Below, one piece after another: positions 1 through 6,279 of a stretch of DNA of 6,308 nucleotides (the first letter of the stretch is position 1; every line of letters starts with the position of its first letter). The notes below the pieces were generated by a model. The model was not told where the DNA came from. It saw only the letters and a program-made list of their open reading frames with translations, and ran no database searches. Source of the stretch: an uncultured Acetatifactor sp. (lineage in GTDB: Bacteria > Bacillota > Clostridia > Lachnospirales > Lachnospiraceae); the NCBI GenBank assembly GCA_947626405.1, contig CANQSE010000122.1, positions 1 to 6,308 of the forward strand, written 5' to 3'. The position numbers and the translations under genes are program-made.

Positions 1-535
1 CACCCGCCCAGTCGCTTCCATATTCCCGAAAGTAAGCGATATACTCTCCGTCACCTGTCACGTCAAAATCATATATGACACCGTCGCGGATTCCAATTTT
101 ATCAGGGTCAAACTCTGTCAGTGTACACTTCATCGTGGATGTGTCGTACACCTCCATCCAGCATCGGTTTTCTCTTTTATCCCTGTTTTCAATGTCTACA
201 TCCGCGTTTTGTATAACATCATACAACTGATAAATATTTTCCCCATGTACAACGGGCTCCTCTGAATAAAAGGACTCGACATCGGGATCATAGCTTGCGG
301 CGTTTATCCCGTCATGATCAAACTTTACGTAATTTGCCGCCCACAGACCCTGCTCGTCCTTGATATCTCCCGTGACTGCAAAGCCGTTTGTTTTCCAGCC
401 GGCGGTCGTCTCCGCAACAGGCGGTGCCTGCGTAACTTCCTCCGGCTGCTTTTCTGCGCCGCACCCGGCCAGGCACAGCAGGGCAAAAATGGCTGTTCCA
501 AGACATGCTTCCGCAAACCGATTTTTCCTTGTCAT
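1..535 (-). CDS. Putative secreted lipoprotein, 3' end outside window
   Basis: This is the N-terminal 178 codons of a gene that runs off the left edge of the window without a stop. Translation from ATG at 535 begins MTRKNRFAEACLGTAIF and has a short basic N-terminus, a hydrophobic stretch (about residues 12-23) and a lipobox LAGC with the lipidated cysteine at residue 25. This is a classical type II signal peptide, so the product should be anchored on the outer face of the membrane. The start is set by AGGAGG at 542-547, six bases upstream. After the lipobox comes a short linker rich in E, P, T and A (about 27-45), then an acidic, aromatic-rich region with phrases such as VTGDIKDEQG and FDVTGDGEYIAYF that suggest beta strands. 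Large Clostridia sugar-binding lipoproteins and propeller-like lipoproteins can begin this way, but I do not recognise the family. It lies 68 bp behind holB on the same strand, with no clear promoter or terminator between them. Confidence 0.85.
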   Translation of the reverse strand, partial: MTRKNRFAEACLGTAIFALLCLAGCGAEKQPEEVTQAPPVAETTAGWKTNGFAVTGDIKDEQGLWAANYVKFDHDGINAASYDPDVESFYSEEPVVHGENIYQLYDVIQNADVDIENRDKRENRCWMEVYDTSTMKCTLTEFDPDKIGIRDGVIYDFDVTGDGEYIAYFREYGSDWAG

Positions 536-603
536 ACCGTACCTCCTCACTTGAATGCACTTAATAAGTAATCATATAAAATAACTTGTGGCAATTTTTC
601 CGG

Positions 604-1596
604 TCAGCTATTCTCCTGTATGGACAGCATCAACAGCTCCATCGTCAATTCAAAATTCACATTTGCATCAAGTCTGCGCTTTGCCGTCTCCAGCGCATTT
701 AAAATGGTTTCTATCCCCTCGTAGCTGCTTTGCTGTGCCGCGCGGCGAAGCGCCTGGATCTCCTCACGGAATACAAGAAGATTTGCGTCATGCGTTGCCT
801 TAAAAAGCAGCACATCCCTATACCAGACCGCAAAAATATCAAGATAATCATTTATCTCCAATTTGTATTCCGTAATCTTTTTGACAGCCGCTATAATCTC
901 GCCAAGCTCCATGTCGTGTATGTACTTTAACAGTGACAGCGCCTCGGCCTTTACGTTTTCAAAATCATCGCTGGAGGCCAGCGCTTTCGCCTTGCCTATG
1001 TTTCCTCTGGCAAACGCCACGCATACCTCCGCCCTGTAATCCGGTACCTGAATCTGTTCCATGAGATATTTTTTGACAAGTTCATCCGGTACCGGTTTCA
1101 TATTTAAAACCACGCAGCGGCTCAGAATCGTCGGAAGAAGCCCATTGATATTTGAAGTTAAGAGCAGTATCACGGCATAGGCGGGCGGCTCCTCCAGTGT
1201 CTTTAAAATAGCGTTCTGCGCCTGCTGGGTCATCTTTTCCGCCTCGTTTATAATATAAACCTTATAAGGGCCGCTGTACGGCTTGATACACACGTCGTTA
1301 TTGACCTGGGCTCTGACATCGTCCACGCTTATTGTGTTCGGCTTCTCATGAGTCACCCTTATGATATCGGGATGGCTGCCGGACAACGCCTGTTTACATG
1401 AATGACACTCCTGACAGGGTTCTTCCTGCCCCCTCTCGCACTGCAGCGCCATCGCAAAAACCTTTGCAATAAACTCTTTTCCGGAGGATTTCTCGCCGCT
1501 TATAATGTACGCATGCGAAACCTTCCCGCCGGAAATCGCATTTTTGAGATGTTCCTTGATCTGTTCCTGCCCGATAATGTCCTTAAACTGTGCCAT
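604..1596 (-). CDS. holB: DNA polymerase III subunit delta' (clamp loader)
   Basis: This is the delta' subunit of the clamp-loader complex, which works with delta and the tau/gamma ATPase to load the beta sliding clamp at primed sites during replication. The 330-residue product has the AAA+ layout: FKDIIGQEQIKEHL at the N-terminus, SHAYIISG leading into a P-loop-like GEKSSGKE (34-41), a four-cysteine zinc module (C53, C61, C64, C67), a Walker B-like VYIINEAEKM (113-122), and the SRC motif (159-161) in LPTILSRCV, which is typical of delta'/gamma family members. A helical C-terminal domain follows. I chose ATG at 1596 because MAQFKDIIGQ fits the family start and GGAAGGG lies 8 nt upstream (1605-1611). 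An in-frame GTG at 1635 would add 13 non-conserved residues and falls inside a hairpin. The P-loop ends in E instead of S/T, so ATP binding may be weak, as in other delta' proteins. It follows yaaR, as in Bacillus. Confidence 0.93.
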   Translation of the reverse strand: MAQFKDIIGQEQIKEHLKNAISGGKVSHAYIISGEKSSGKEFIAKVFAMALQCERGQEEPCQECHSCKQALSGSHPDIIRVTHEKPNTISVDDVRAQVNNDVCIKPYSGPYKVYIINEAEKMTQQAQNAILKTLEEPPAYAVILLLTSNINGLLPTILSRCVVLNMKPVPDELVKKYLMEQIQVPDYRAEVCVAFARGNIGKAKALASSDDFENVKAEALSLLKYIHDMELGEIIAAVKKITEYKLEINDYLDIFAVWYRDVLLFKATHDANLLVFREEIQALRRAAQQSSYEGIETILNALETAKRRLDANVNFELTMELLMLSIQENS

Positions 1597-1621
1597 ATCC
1601 CGTACCCTTCCGCTTCCTGAC

Positions 1622-1648
1622 CGCCACGGCCGCACATGCGTCGCGGCG
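1622..1648 (-). other. GC-rich hairpin between yaaR and holB
   Basis: On the minus strand, CGCCGCG pairs with CGTGGCG (seven pairs, one of them G-T). A smaller CGC/GCG stem with loop ATGT is nested inside. No T-tract follows, so it is not an intrinsic terminator. It ends about ten bases before the Shine-Dalgarno sequence of holB and covers the alternative GTG start at 1635. It may affect translation or RNA decay between the two genes, but this is inference from base pairing alone. Confidence 0.35.
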
Positions 1649-1668
1649 CTGATAAAACGTATTTCCTT

Positions 1669-2109
1669 TTAAGTAAATATATCCAGAAGCAGCCCCTGGA
1701 TCTCCCCTATCTTACCTAATATCATAAGATTATCTTTTTCATCCTTCATCAGCTCCTGAGCAAGCTGATCCAGGTTTTCGTCGATGAGCCTTATAATGCC
1801 GTAAACTCTGTGGCGGCCCTTTCTGTCAAGAAAGTTTTCACGCGAAAAAGAATGTGAGTGCGTTACCACTTCGTTTAAAAACTCCTTCACAAGTCCGCGG
1901 TAATGCTTCATATCCCTGACATCCCGCCGTTTGGAAAGCTTCTGGCCCTGCATGGTGATCTCCTCCATAAGCGTCTGAAGGCGTGTCTGCAGCTCCGCTT
2001 CTTCTATGTTGCTGGCAAGCATAAATTTAAAGCTGCCGTCAACAGGCTGACTTGCCTGTGTCTGTTCCAACGCGGCAGGCTGGCTCACCTGGCCGACTTT
2101 GATCTCCAT
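1669..2109 (-). CDS. yaaR: YaaR family protein (DUF327)
   Basis: This is a 146-residue protein of the YaaR/DUF327 family, whose molecular role is not established. The N-terminal 30 residues are polar and probably flexible (rich in Q, S and A). The family core follows: FKFMLAS, a charged helical stretch, then [20 protein letters not shown], a central [19 protein letters not shown] and the C-terminal [13 protein letters not shown] assign it from this pattern and from its position directly before holB, the order seen in B. subtilis. The product is predicted to be cytoplasmic and mostly helical, with no signal peptide. ATG at 2109 is supported by GGGAGG at 2118-2123, eight bases upstream. The stop lies 72 bp before the chosen holB start, and the two genes are probably co-transcribed. 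Confidence 0.9.
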   Translation of the reverse strand: MEIKVGQVSQPAALEQTQASQPVDGSFKFMLASNIEEAELQTRLQTLMEEITMQGQKLSKRRDVRDMKHYRGLVKEFLNEVVTHSHSFSRENFLDRKGRHRVYGIIRLIDENLDQLAQELMKDEKDNLMILGKIGEIQGLLLDIFT

Positions 2110-2136
2110 GCGTCGTTCCTCCCTTCCTGCGGCATA

Positions 2137-2259
2137 TTACTGCACCGTTATGTTTTGGGCTATATAAGACCTTATCTCCCCCAGGCAGCGCTCCAGGTCG
2201 TCATTTAATTCTACCATAACCGGAGCCATTCTGTCTTCTCCAAAATAATCCTTTAATTC
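2137..2259 (-). pseudogene. Relic of a guanylate-kinase-like gene
   Basis: The 181-bp gap between the decarboxylase gene and yaaR holds an open stretch of 40 codons with no good start. It begins right after an in-frame TAG and reads ELKDYFGEDRMAPVMVE, then LNDDLERCLGEIRSYI, and ends at TAA. From memory of the divergent guanylate-kinase-like protein often encoded beside yaaR in Lachnospiraceae, the first part resembles its middle (LK-YFGED--P-YIEV) and the second part its C-terminal end (F-N-DLE-C--EI--YI). P-loop, TRxPR-type region and lid are all missing. I infer that most of the gene was deleted and two pieces joined in frame. ATG at 2229 could start a 30-residue peptide (GGAG eight bases upstream), but that GGAG is itself part of the FGED coding stretch. 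No alignment was possible; a real small protein remains an alternative. Confidence 0.5.
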
Positions 2260-2290
2260 CTACCCTCAATTCTCCGTTATAAGAGACCGG

Positions 2291-3751
2291 CTATGTGACG
2301 ATGACCCTGATACGTCCGTTCTCCACTCCCTGTACCATCAATCCCTGCTTAAGGAGTCCTGCAATCCTGCCGCAGTTTTCTGCGGTGATCCTCTCCCCCG
2401 GCACAAGCACAGGTATTCCCGGCGGATACAGACTTACAAACTCTCCGCATATTCTCCCCGCACTGTCGGAAAGCTCTCTCTCCTCCATCTCCATGTCCCA
2501 TGCTTCCGACAGAGGGATCACAGCCGTATGCTCCGCAGGATCCATACTCTTTTGAGCAACGCCGTATTCCCATCCGCTGCGCAGAAATTCGCTTTCCTCC
2601 GCGATGCGCGCGGGACGCCGCTCTTTTCCCGACAACGCTCCAAGCTCCCTGTCGATTTCAAGCAGGGCGCGTGTCATCCTGTCATATGCTTCCGCGCCGT
2701 CGCATACGGTGAACATTGCCAGCACATAGCTTTCACCGGCCATTTCCGTCTGCAGCCGATAACGGCAAAGCAGTCTGTCATACAGCTCCTTTCCGCTGAT
2801 ACCGGCTTCTCTCACGGAAATCACGAGCTTTCCCAGATCCTGCCTTTCCCTGTCGTATGGCAGAAACTTAAGGACACGGCATGCCTTTAAATCCTCCAGC
2901 ATCCTCTCATAACGCCGCGCAAACACATTCATCGCGCTTACGCCTTCCTGTCTCATAAACCGTAGTGCGCTGTCAATACTTGCCATAAGCAGGTAAGAAG
3001 GGCTGCTGGTTTGATAAATGCGAAGAAAGCGACGCAGCCTGTTTCTGTCTATACGGGGTCCCGACACATGCAGGAGTGCGGACTGCGTAAGCGCAGGCAG
3101 CGTCTTATGCACGCTGTGGATCACAATGTCCGCCCCCGCCTGGCAGCTATTTTCGCATGACTCCCTTGTAAGTCCCAGATGGGCGCCGTGAGCCTCGTCT
3201 ACAATAAGCGGGATGTCTTTTTCATGTACAATCCTGACAATCCGGCGTATATCCGCAATTCTCCCCTCATAAGTGGGCGAGACTAAAATTACGGCCCCGA
3301 TGTCCGGCTCCTTTTCCAGTGCGTCGCTCACCTGTTTAGGCGTGACCGCATCCACAATATCATAATCCTCCATAAACGGCGGGTACAGATAGGCGGCCCT
3401 AAGCCCTCTCAGATAAACTCCGTGGTAAACCGACTTATGACAGTTTCGCGCCATAAGAATACGTCCTCCCACCGGCAGCGCCGCACTGACGGCGCTCAGC
3501 ACGCCCGCCGTGCTTCCGTTTATGAGGTAAAAACTCTCCTCTGCGCCGTAAAGCTCCGATGCCTCATTCTGCAGTCTTTTCAGAATATCCACCGGGTCAT
3601 GCAGATTGTCAAATCCTTCGATTTCCGTAATGTCATCGCCGCATATCTCGGGGCGCAGATCGCCTGCCCCACGCCGCTTATGACCAGGCATATGATAGGG
3701 ATAAATCCCGCTTTCTCTGTTTTCTCTGAGCTTTTCAAACAGGCTTTCCAC
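2291..3751 (-). CDS. Orn/Lys/Arg decarboxylase family PLP enzyme
   Basis: This is a 486-residue PLP-dependent enzyme of the Orn/Lys/Arg decarboxylase family (fold type I), related to the short Bacillus YaaO/SpeA type without the N-terminal wing domain of enterobacterial enzymes. It probably removes CO2 from a basic amino acid in the cytoplasm to give a polyamine precursor; the substrate cannot be told from the sequence. Visible motifs are YHMPGHKRRG (19-28), INGSTAG (77-83), ARNCHKS (101-107), VSPTYEG (157-163), VDEAHGAH (184-191, with D185 expected to contact the pyridine nitrogen), the Schiff-base lysine K216 in HSVHKTLPALTQ, and a C-terminal LYPPGIPVLVPGE. The start is GTG at 3751 with AAGGAAG at 3758-3764, six bases upstream; the next ATG would cut into the conserved HMPGHK region. 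It overlaps the preceding HD gene by 17 nt, which suggests translational coupling. The catalytic motifs look intact. Confidence 0.92.
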   Translation of the reverse strand: MESLFEKLRENRESGIYPYHMPGHKRRGAGDLRPEICGDDITEIEGFDNLHDPVDILKRLQNEASELYGAEESFYLINGSTAGVLSAVSAALPVGGRILMARNCHKSVYHGVYLRGLRAAYLYPPFMEDYDIVDAVTPKQVSDALEKEPDIGAVILVSPTYEGRIADIRRIVRIVHEKDIPLIVDEAHGAHLGLTRESCENSCQAGADIVIHSVHKTLPALTQSALLHVSGPRIDRNRLRRFLRIYQTSSPSYLLMASIDSALRFMRQEGVSAMNVFARRYERMLEDLKACRVLKFLPYDRERQDLGKLVISVREAGISGKELYDRLLCRYRLQTEMAGESYVLAMFTVCDGAEAYDRMTRALLEIDRELGALSGKERRPARIAEESEFLRSGWEYGVAQKSMDPAEHTAVIPLSEAWDMEMEERELSDSAGRICGEFVSLYPPGIPVLVPGERITAENCGRIAGLLKQGLMVQGVENGRIRVIVT

Positions 3752-4295
3752 TTTGGTCTTCCTTCAGCTTATCAATGATGATCCCGTGTCCTTTCCTAAG
3801 GCGCAGCATCTCTCTAAGAAAGCACCATTTGTCCGCGGCCGTCACGATCCACGCCTCCCTGCACACTGGCGGCACAACTGTCAGCGGCCACATGTGTTTT
3901 ACAATGATATCCCGTTCACGGGGCGTAAGCTTATATTCCCTTGAAGCATTTCTGAGCGCTCTGCCCGGGTGATAAAATCCGTGAAGCCTGTGAGGATTCT
4001 CATAGTCAGGAATGTGCCAGTCGTATAAAAAATAGTCATGGAGCAGGGCGCCTCTTATCAGCTCCCTGCGGTTACAGCGAATATGCAGGGCTTCGCTGAT
4101 GGCAATACTGCACATAGCCACATCCTTCACATGATCGTTTACCGTCATGTTTCCGTGCTGCTTATGCGCCCGCGTGCTTTTAAAATTTTGCGACTCCAAT
4201 ATATCCGGAGCTGCTTTTTTCACTTTTTTCCATCCGCGGCGATAGCTATCAAGCTCTTTTCTCCACCGCTGCGACTGCCTGACCGTTCGTCTCAT
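3735..4295 (-). CDS. HD domain-containing phosphohydrolase
   Basis: This is a 186-residue protein of the HD superfamily of metal-dependent phosphohydrolases. The candidate metal ligands are visible: H55 in VNDHVKDVA, the H86-D87 doublet in ALLHDYFLYDW, H105 and H109 in HGFYHPGRAL, H134 in IVKHMWPL, and D155 in AADKW. The N-terminal 45 residues are strongly basic and precede the fold. There is no signal peptide, so it should be cytoplasmic. The HGFYHP and HMWPL phrases match a common but uncharacterised Firmicutes subfamily; its substrate is not known to me. The start is ATG at 4295, with AGGAAAG about eight bases upstream. Its last 17 nt overlap the decarboxylase start in another frame, so the two are probably translated together. 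Upstream is a 136-bp spacer with three hairpins separating it from the L,D-transpeptidase gene. Confidence 0.88.
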   Translation of the reverse strand: MRRTVRQSQRWRKELDSYRRGWKKVKKAAPDILESQNFKSTRAHKQHGNMTVNDHVKDVAMCSIAISEALHIRCNRRELIRGALLHDYFLYDWHIPDYENPHRLHGFYHPGRALRNASREYKLTPRERDIIVKHMWPLTVVPPVCREAWIVTAADKWCFLREMLRLRKGHGIIIDKLKEDQSGKPV

Positions 4296-4345
4296 TTTTA
4301 TGTCTTTCCTGTTAATTTTTCCAACACGCCGACCGGAAATTCACG

Positions 4346-4397
4346 ATTTTAATCCCCATTCCAAGGCGAATTAATTCGCCTTGGGCGTTTCTACGCG
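4346..4397 (-). repeat. 52-nt structured repeat, copy 1 (before HD gene)
   Basis: On the minus strand this copy reads as a small hairpin (GCGT, loop AGAA, ACGC), then the palindrome GGCGAATTAATTCGCC extended to 24 bp (CCAAGG...CCTTGG), then AATGGGGATTAAAAT. A second copy in the same orientation lies at 6032-6083. They differ by one substitution in the tail and a few changes plus compensating single-base gaps around the small hairpin. Similarity stops sharply on both sides. The ATGGGG at the edge opens only a 15-codon frame (4312-4359), which I do not call as a gene. The role is unknown; a mobile palindromic repeat, a protein-binding site or an RNA structure are all possible. Confidence 0.8.
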
Positions 4398-4432
4398 TGT
4401 GAGAAATAAGCTATCAAGCTTATTTCTCACAC
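4397..4432 (-). other. Perfect 16-bp hairpin at the end of the ldt gene
   Basis: Arms GTGTGAGAAATAAGCT (4397-4412) and its exact reverse complement (4417-4432) surround the 4-nt loop ATCA. The outer end of one arm touches the TAG stop of the L,D-transpeptidase gene, and the other borders repeat copy 1. The stem is AT-rich and has no T-tract on either strand, so it is not a standard intrinsic terminator. It may protect the 3' end of the ldt transcript or be part of a small palindromic element; this is inference. Confidence 0.75.
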
Positions 4433-6033
4433 TATGTCTCCTGAGGCGCCGTCTCAGACTCCTGCATATCCTGACCTGCCGTCTCAGGATCCGGCAATTC
4501 CTCGCCTTCCGGCGCTACCGGAGGTTCATAATAGTAACAAACAACCGGAAATCCCGTACTCACATACTGATAAATCTGTTCAGCCATTGCAGGCGGCAGA
4601 TTGATACACCCGTGGGAGCCGTTGTTTAGATAAATATCACCCCCAAAAGCTCTGCGCCAGCTTGCATCGTGCATCCCGTAATTCCCGTAAAATGGCATCC
4701 AGTATTTTACCGGTGTCTCATAGTCCTGCCCGCGAAGTACAGCATCCGTGGTCTTATACGTAATTCCGAAAATTCCAGGTGGCGTACCGCTGTCATTGCT
4801 GATCTTTCCGGATACAAAATCCGTTTCGAGAACGATTTCTCCATTCTGGTACAGATAAAGATGCTGGTTTGTCAAATCCGCCTCAACGTAGGAGTCACCT
4901 ATGTCATTGCTGCCCTTTACCATGCCTTTGTGTGAATATACAGGCTCTCTGTCCTGAGTCTGCCCTTCATAAATCAGATTTTTCAGCTCCTCAGCTTCCG
5001 CCTCCCTGTCGGTCTGCCATCCGTATGAAGCGCTTACAAGCGACAGGGTAACGCCTCCCGTGGTTTTAAATTTCTTATTCTTTCCGTATGTATCGTTCTT
5101 TTTTGCATTACTCTTTACAAAATCCTTTACCGCATCCTCGTCCAGCACGGCTTCGCCGTCCTTTATTGACACCCATTCGGACAGCGTCGCCGCATCCAGA
5201 AGAATTTCATCGCCATTCCAGTCATAGCTTATTGACGTGCTCAGCATGCGGTTAGCAGCTACCACCGGCTCTGTCAGACTTCTGTCGTCCGCCGTGATCT
5301 CAGCCTCGGCATAAAGTCCGGCTTCCTCCAGATCCAGTGGTGTATCGTCAAGAACGTAAAGTTTTTCTTTTATCATCTCCACCACACGCTCTACGTCCAG
5401 CTCGGTGCCGACGGTCTGCGGCACAATCGAATAGGAATGTGTCTCCTCGTCATAGTCATCAATATAAGCGTTCTGCGCCGGCCTCATATTGACAGACTGA
5501 CAGGCATCCCAGTTCTTTACCAGATTATCCAAAAGCGCCGCGTCAAACTCCGCCTGTCCCTGATCCAGAAAAACTGTCTGCGCTTCTCCGGCAAACGATT
5601 TTATCCACACCTGCCATTTCTGAGCGTCCATTGCTCTCTGAAGTGATTCCGCTGTGCCAATATATTTCAGATTTATCTCGTCGGGTGTGATTGTTCCGAG
5701 AATGGTTCCGCTTTCTCCGGTCAGAGGATCCCTTCCCGTCACCACCAGGGAGTAATCCCTGATGAGTCCATCTACAAGCACTCCCGCCTGCAGCGTGTCC
5801 ATCCCGCTTACATTCCACCCGTTCACTGTAGTATTCGGCAGAAAATGCGTCTGATAATAGACCCCCTTGCTGTAATAAGCAACACCCAGCACAAAAAGCG
5901 CCGTAAAAACGGCTCCCAGCACGATCCATTTTATTTTTCTTTTTTTAGTTCCGACGGGTTTTGTCACTCCCTCGGTATTTTTTTCCGTTTTAATGTTTTG
6001 GGAAGTTTTTTCCTTCCTCTGTTCTTTATCCAT
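4432..6033 (-). CDS. Membrane-anchored L,D-transpeptidase (YkuD)
   Basis: This enzyme probably forms cross-links in peptidoglycan outside the cell through a cysteine nucleophile. Numbered from ATG at 6033 (533 residues), it has a basic lysine-rich cytoplasmic tail (1-35), one membrane segment (about 36-54, WIVLGAVFTALFVLGVAYY), and a long extracellular stem starting NTTVNGWNVSG (67-77) that resembles the PG_binding_4 modules of VanW-like and L,D-transpeptidase proteins. A second such region lies at about 250-365, then the YkuD domain (381-498). The catalytic motif is complete: H455 in YGMHDASW, then S473-H474-G475-C476 followed by INLP. The C-terminus is an acidic, proline-rich tail (502-533). 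The start is uncertain: ATG at 6033 has GGGGA five bases upstream, while the in-frame ATG at 6045 has no usable Shine-Dalgarno and adds four residues. The first codons overlap a 52-nt repeat. It likely has its own promoter downstream of the tRNA terminator. Confidence 0.92.
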   Translation of the reverse strand: MDKEQRKEKTSQNIKTEKNTEGVTKPVGTKKRKIKWIVLGAVFTALFVLGVAYYSKGVYYQTHFLPNTTVNGWNVSGMDTLQAGVLVDGLIRDYSLVVTGRDPLTGESGTILGTITPDEINLKYIGTAESLQRAMDAQKWQVWIKSFAGEAQTVFLDQGQAEFDAALLDNLVKNWDACQSVNMRPAQNAYIDDYDEETHSYSIVPQTVGTELDVERVVEMIKEKLYVLDDTPLDLEEAGLYAEAEITADDRSLTEPVVAANRMLSTSISYDWNGDEILLDAATLSEWVSIKDGEAVLDEDAVKDFVKSNAKKNDTYGKNKKFKTTGGVTLSLVSASYGWQTDREAEAEELKNLIYEGQTQDREPVYSHKGMVKGSNDIGDSYVEADLTNQHLYLYQNGEIVLETDFVSGKISNDSGTPPGIFGITYKTTDAVLRGQDYETPVKYWMPFYGNYGMHDASWRRAFGGDIYLNNGSHGCINLPPAMAEQIYQYVSTGFPVVCYYYEPPVAPEGEELPDPETAGQDMQESETAPQET

Positions 6034-6083
6034 TTTAGTCCCCATTCCAAGGCGAATTAATTCGCCTTTGAGCGTTTTACGCG
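6032..6083 (-). repeat. 52-nt structured repeat, copy 2 (ldt leader)
   Basis: This copy lies in the 5' leader of the L,D-transpeptidase gene. On the minus strand it has the small hairpin GCGT-AAA-ACGC, then the 20-bp palindrome centred on GAATTAATTC, then AATGGGGACTAAAAT, which ends in the first two bases of the ATG at 6033. In RNA, the palindrome can fold as an 8-bp stem with loop UUAA just before the ribosome binding region. Compared with copy 1, the small stem is unchanged while its loop is AAA instead of AGAA. It could influence translation of ldt or be an inserted repeat that now supplies its start region. Confidence 0.8.
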
Positions 6084-6148
6084 GCGGCCGCTGCTTCTTC
6101 CATCACCGTTAAACAAATGCTGCATCCTGCCGGTAACAGCTACCAAGC

Positions 6149-6157
6149 ATTGTATCA
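6149..6157 (-). promoter_or_regulatory. Likely extended -10 promoter for the ldt gene
   Basis: The minus strand reads TGATACAAT, an extended -10 (TGn) followed by TACAAT, five of six matches to TATAAT. No good -35 is seen at 16-18 bp spacing (the sequence there is T-rich, near TGGTTT), which is tolerable with an extended -10. Transcription would start near 6142 and give a leader of about 110 nt that carries repeat copy 2. It sits just after the tRNA terminator, where a new promoter is expected. Confidence 0.5.
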
Positions 6158-6177
6158 CATCCATGCGGAAAAAACCA

Positions 6178-6221
6178 TAATAAAAACAGGCAACGTCTTT
6201 TTACAAATGACGAATACCTGT
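6178..6221 (-). terminator. Intrinsic terminator of the tRNA transcript
   Basis: On the minus strand, ACAGG and CGTC pair with GACG and CCTGT around a small internal loop, with an A-rich apical loop. TTTTTATTAT follows directly. The order stem then T-tract fits termination of transcripts coming from the tRNA gene, about 60 bp downstream of its 3' end. The imperfect middle of the stem lowers certainty somewhat. Confidence 0.65.
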
Positions 6222-6279
6222 CCCCTGATAATACTGCAGTCAATAACCTCCGGCAGCCACACCGCCCGAAAATAAAATA

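Noticed and set aside
318..560. 80-codon minus-strand open frame overlapping the start of the lipoprotein gene
   Set aside because: It is a different-frame shadow. The overlapping frame from 535 has a strong Shine-Dalgarno, a signal peptide and a lipobox; this one has none of these.
560..600. Promoter for the lipoprotein gene with TTGCCA as -35
   Set aside because: No acceptable -10 is found at 16-19 bp spacing; the AT-rich gap alone is not enough to support it.
1597..1635. GTG start at 1635 for holB
   Set aside because: The extra 13 residues are not family-like, the codon lies in a hairpin, and ATG at 1596 has a better-placed ribosome binding site.
2137..2229. A novel 30-residue microprotein starting at ATG 2229
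   Set aside because: Coding similarity seems to continue upstream of the ATG, and its apparent Shine-Dalgarno is part of that coding stretch; a kinase relic explains more. It is kept only as an alternative.
2528..2890. 120-codon plus-strand open frame
   Set aside because: It is antisense to the conserved decarboxylase gene, with no Shine-Dalgarno site or family resemblance.
4312..4359. 15-codon open frame before the HD gene as a leader peptide
   Set aside because: It has no ribosome binding site, no codon run suggestive of attenuation, and its start is simply part of repeat copy 1.
5543..5929. 128-codon minus-strand open frame inside the L,D-transpeptidase gene
   Set aside because: It is an out-of-frame shadow of a well-supported gene, with low-complexity G/R/S-rich translation and no recognisable motif.
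6177..6207. Second promoter TTGTAA-18-TATTAT upstream of ldt
   Set aside because: It lies within the terminator hairpin and its T-tract, where such AT-rich matches are expected by chance; the extended -10 at 6149-6157 is better placed.
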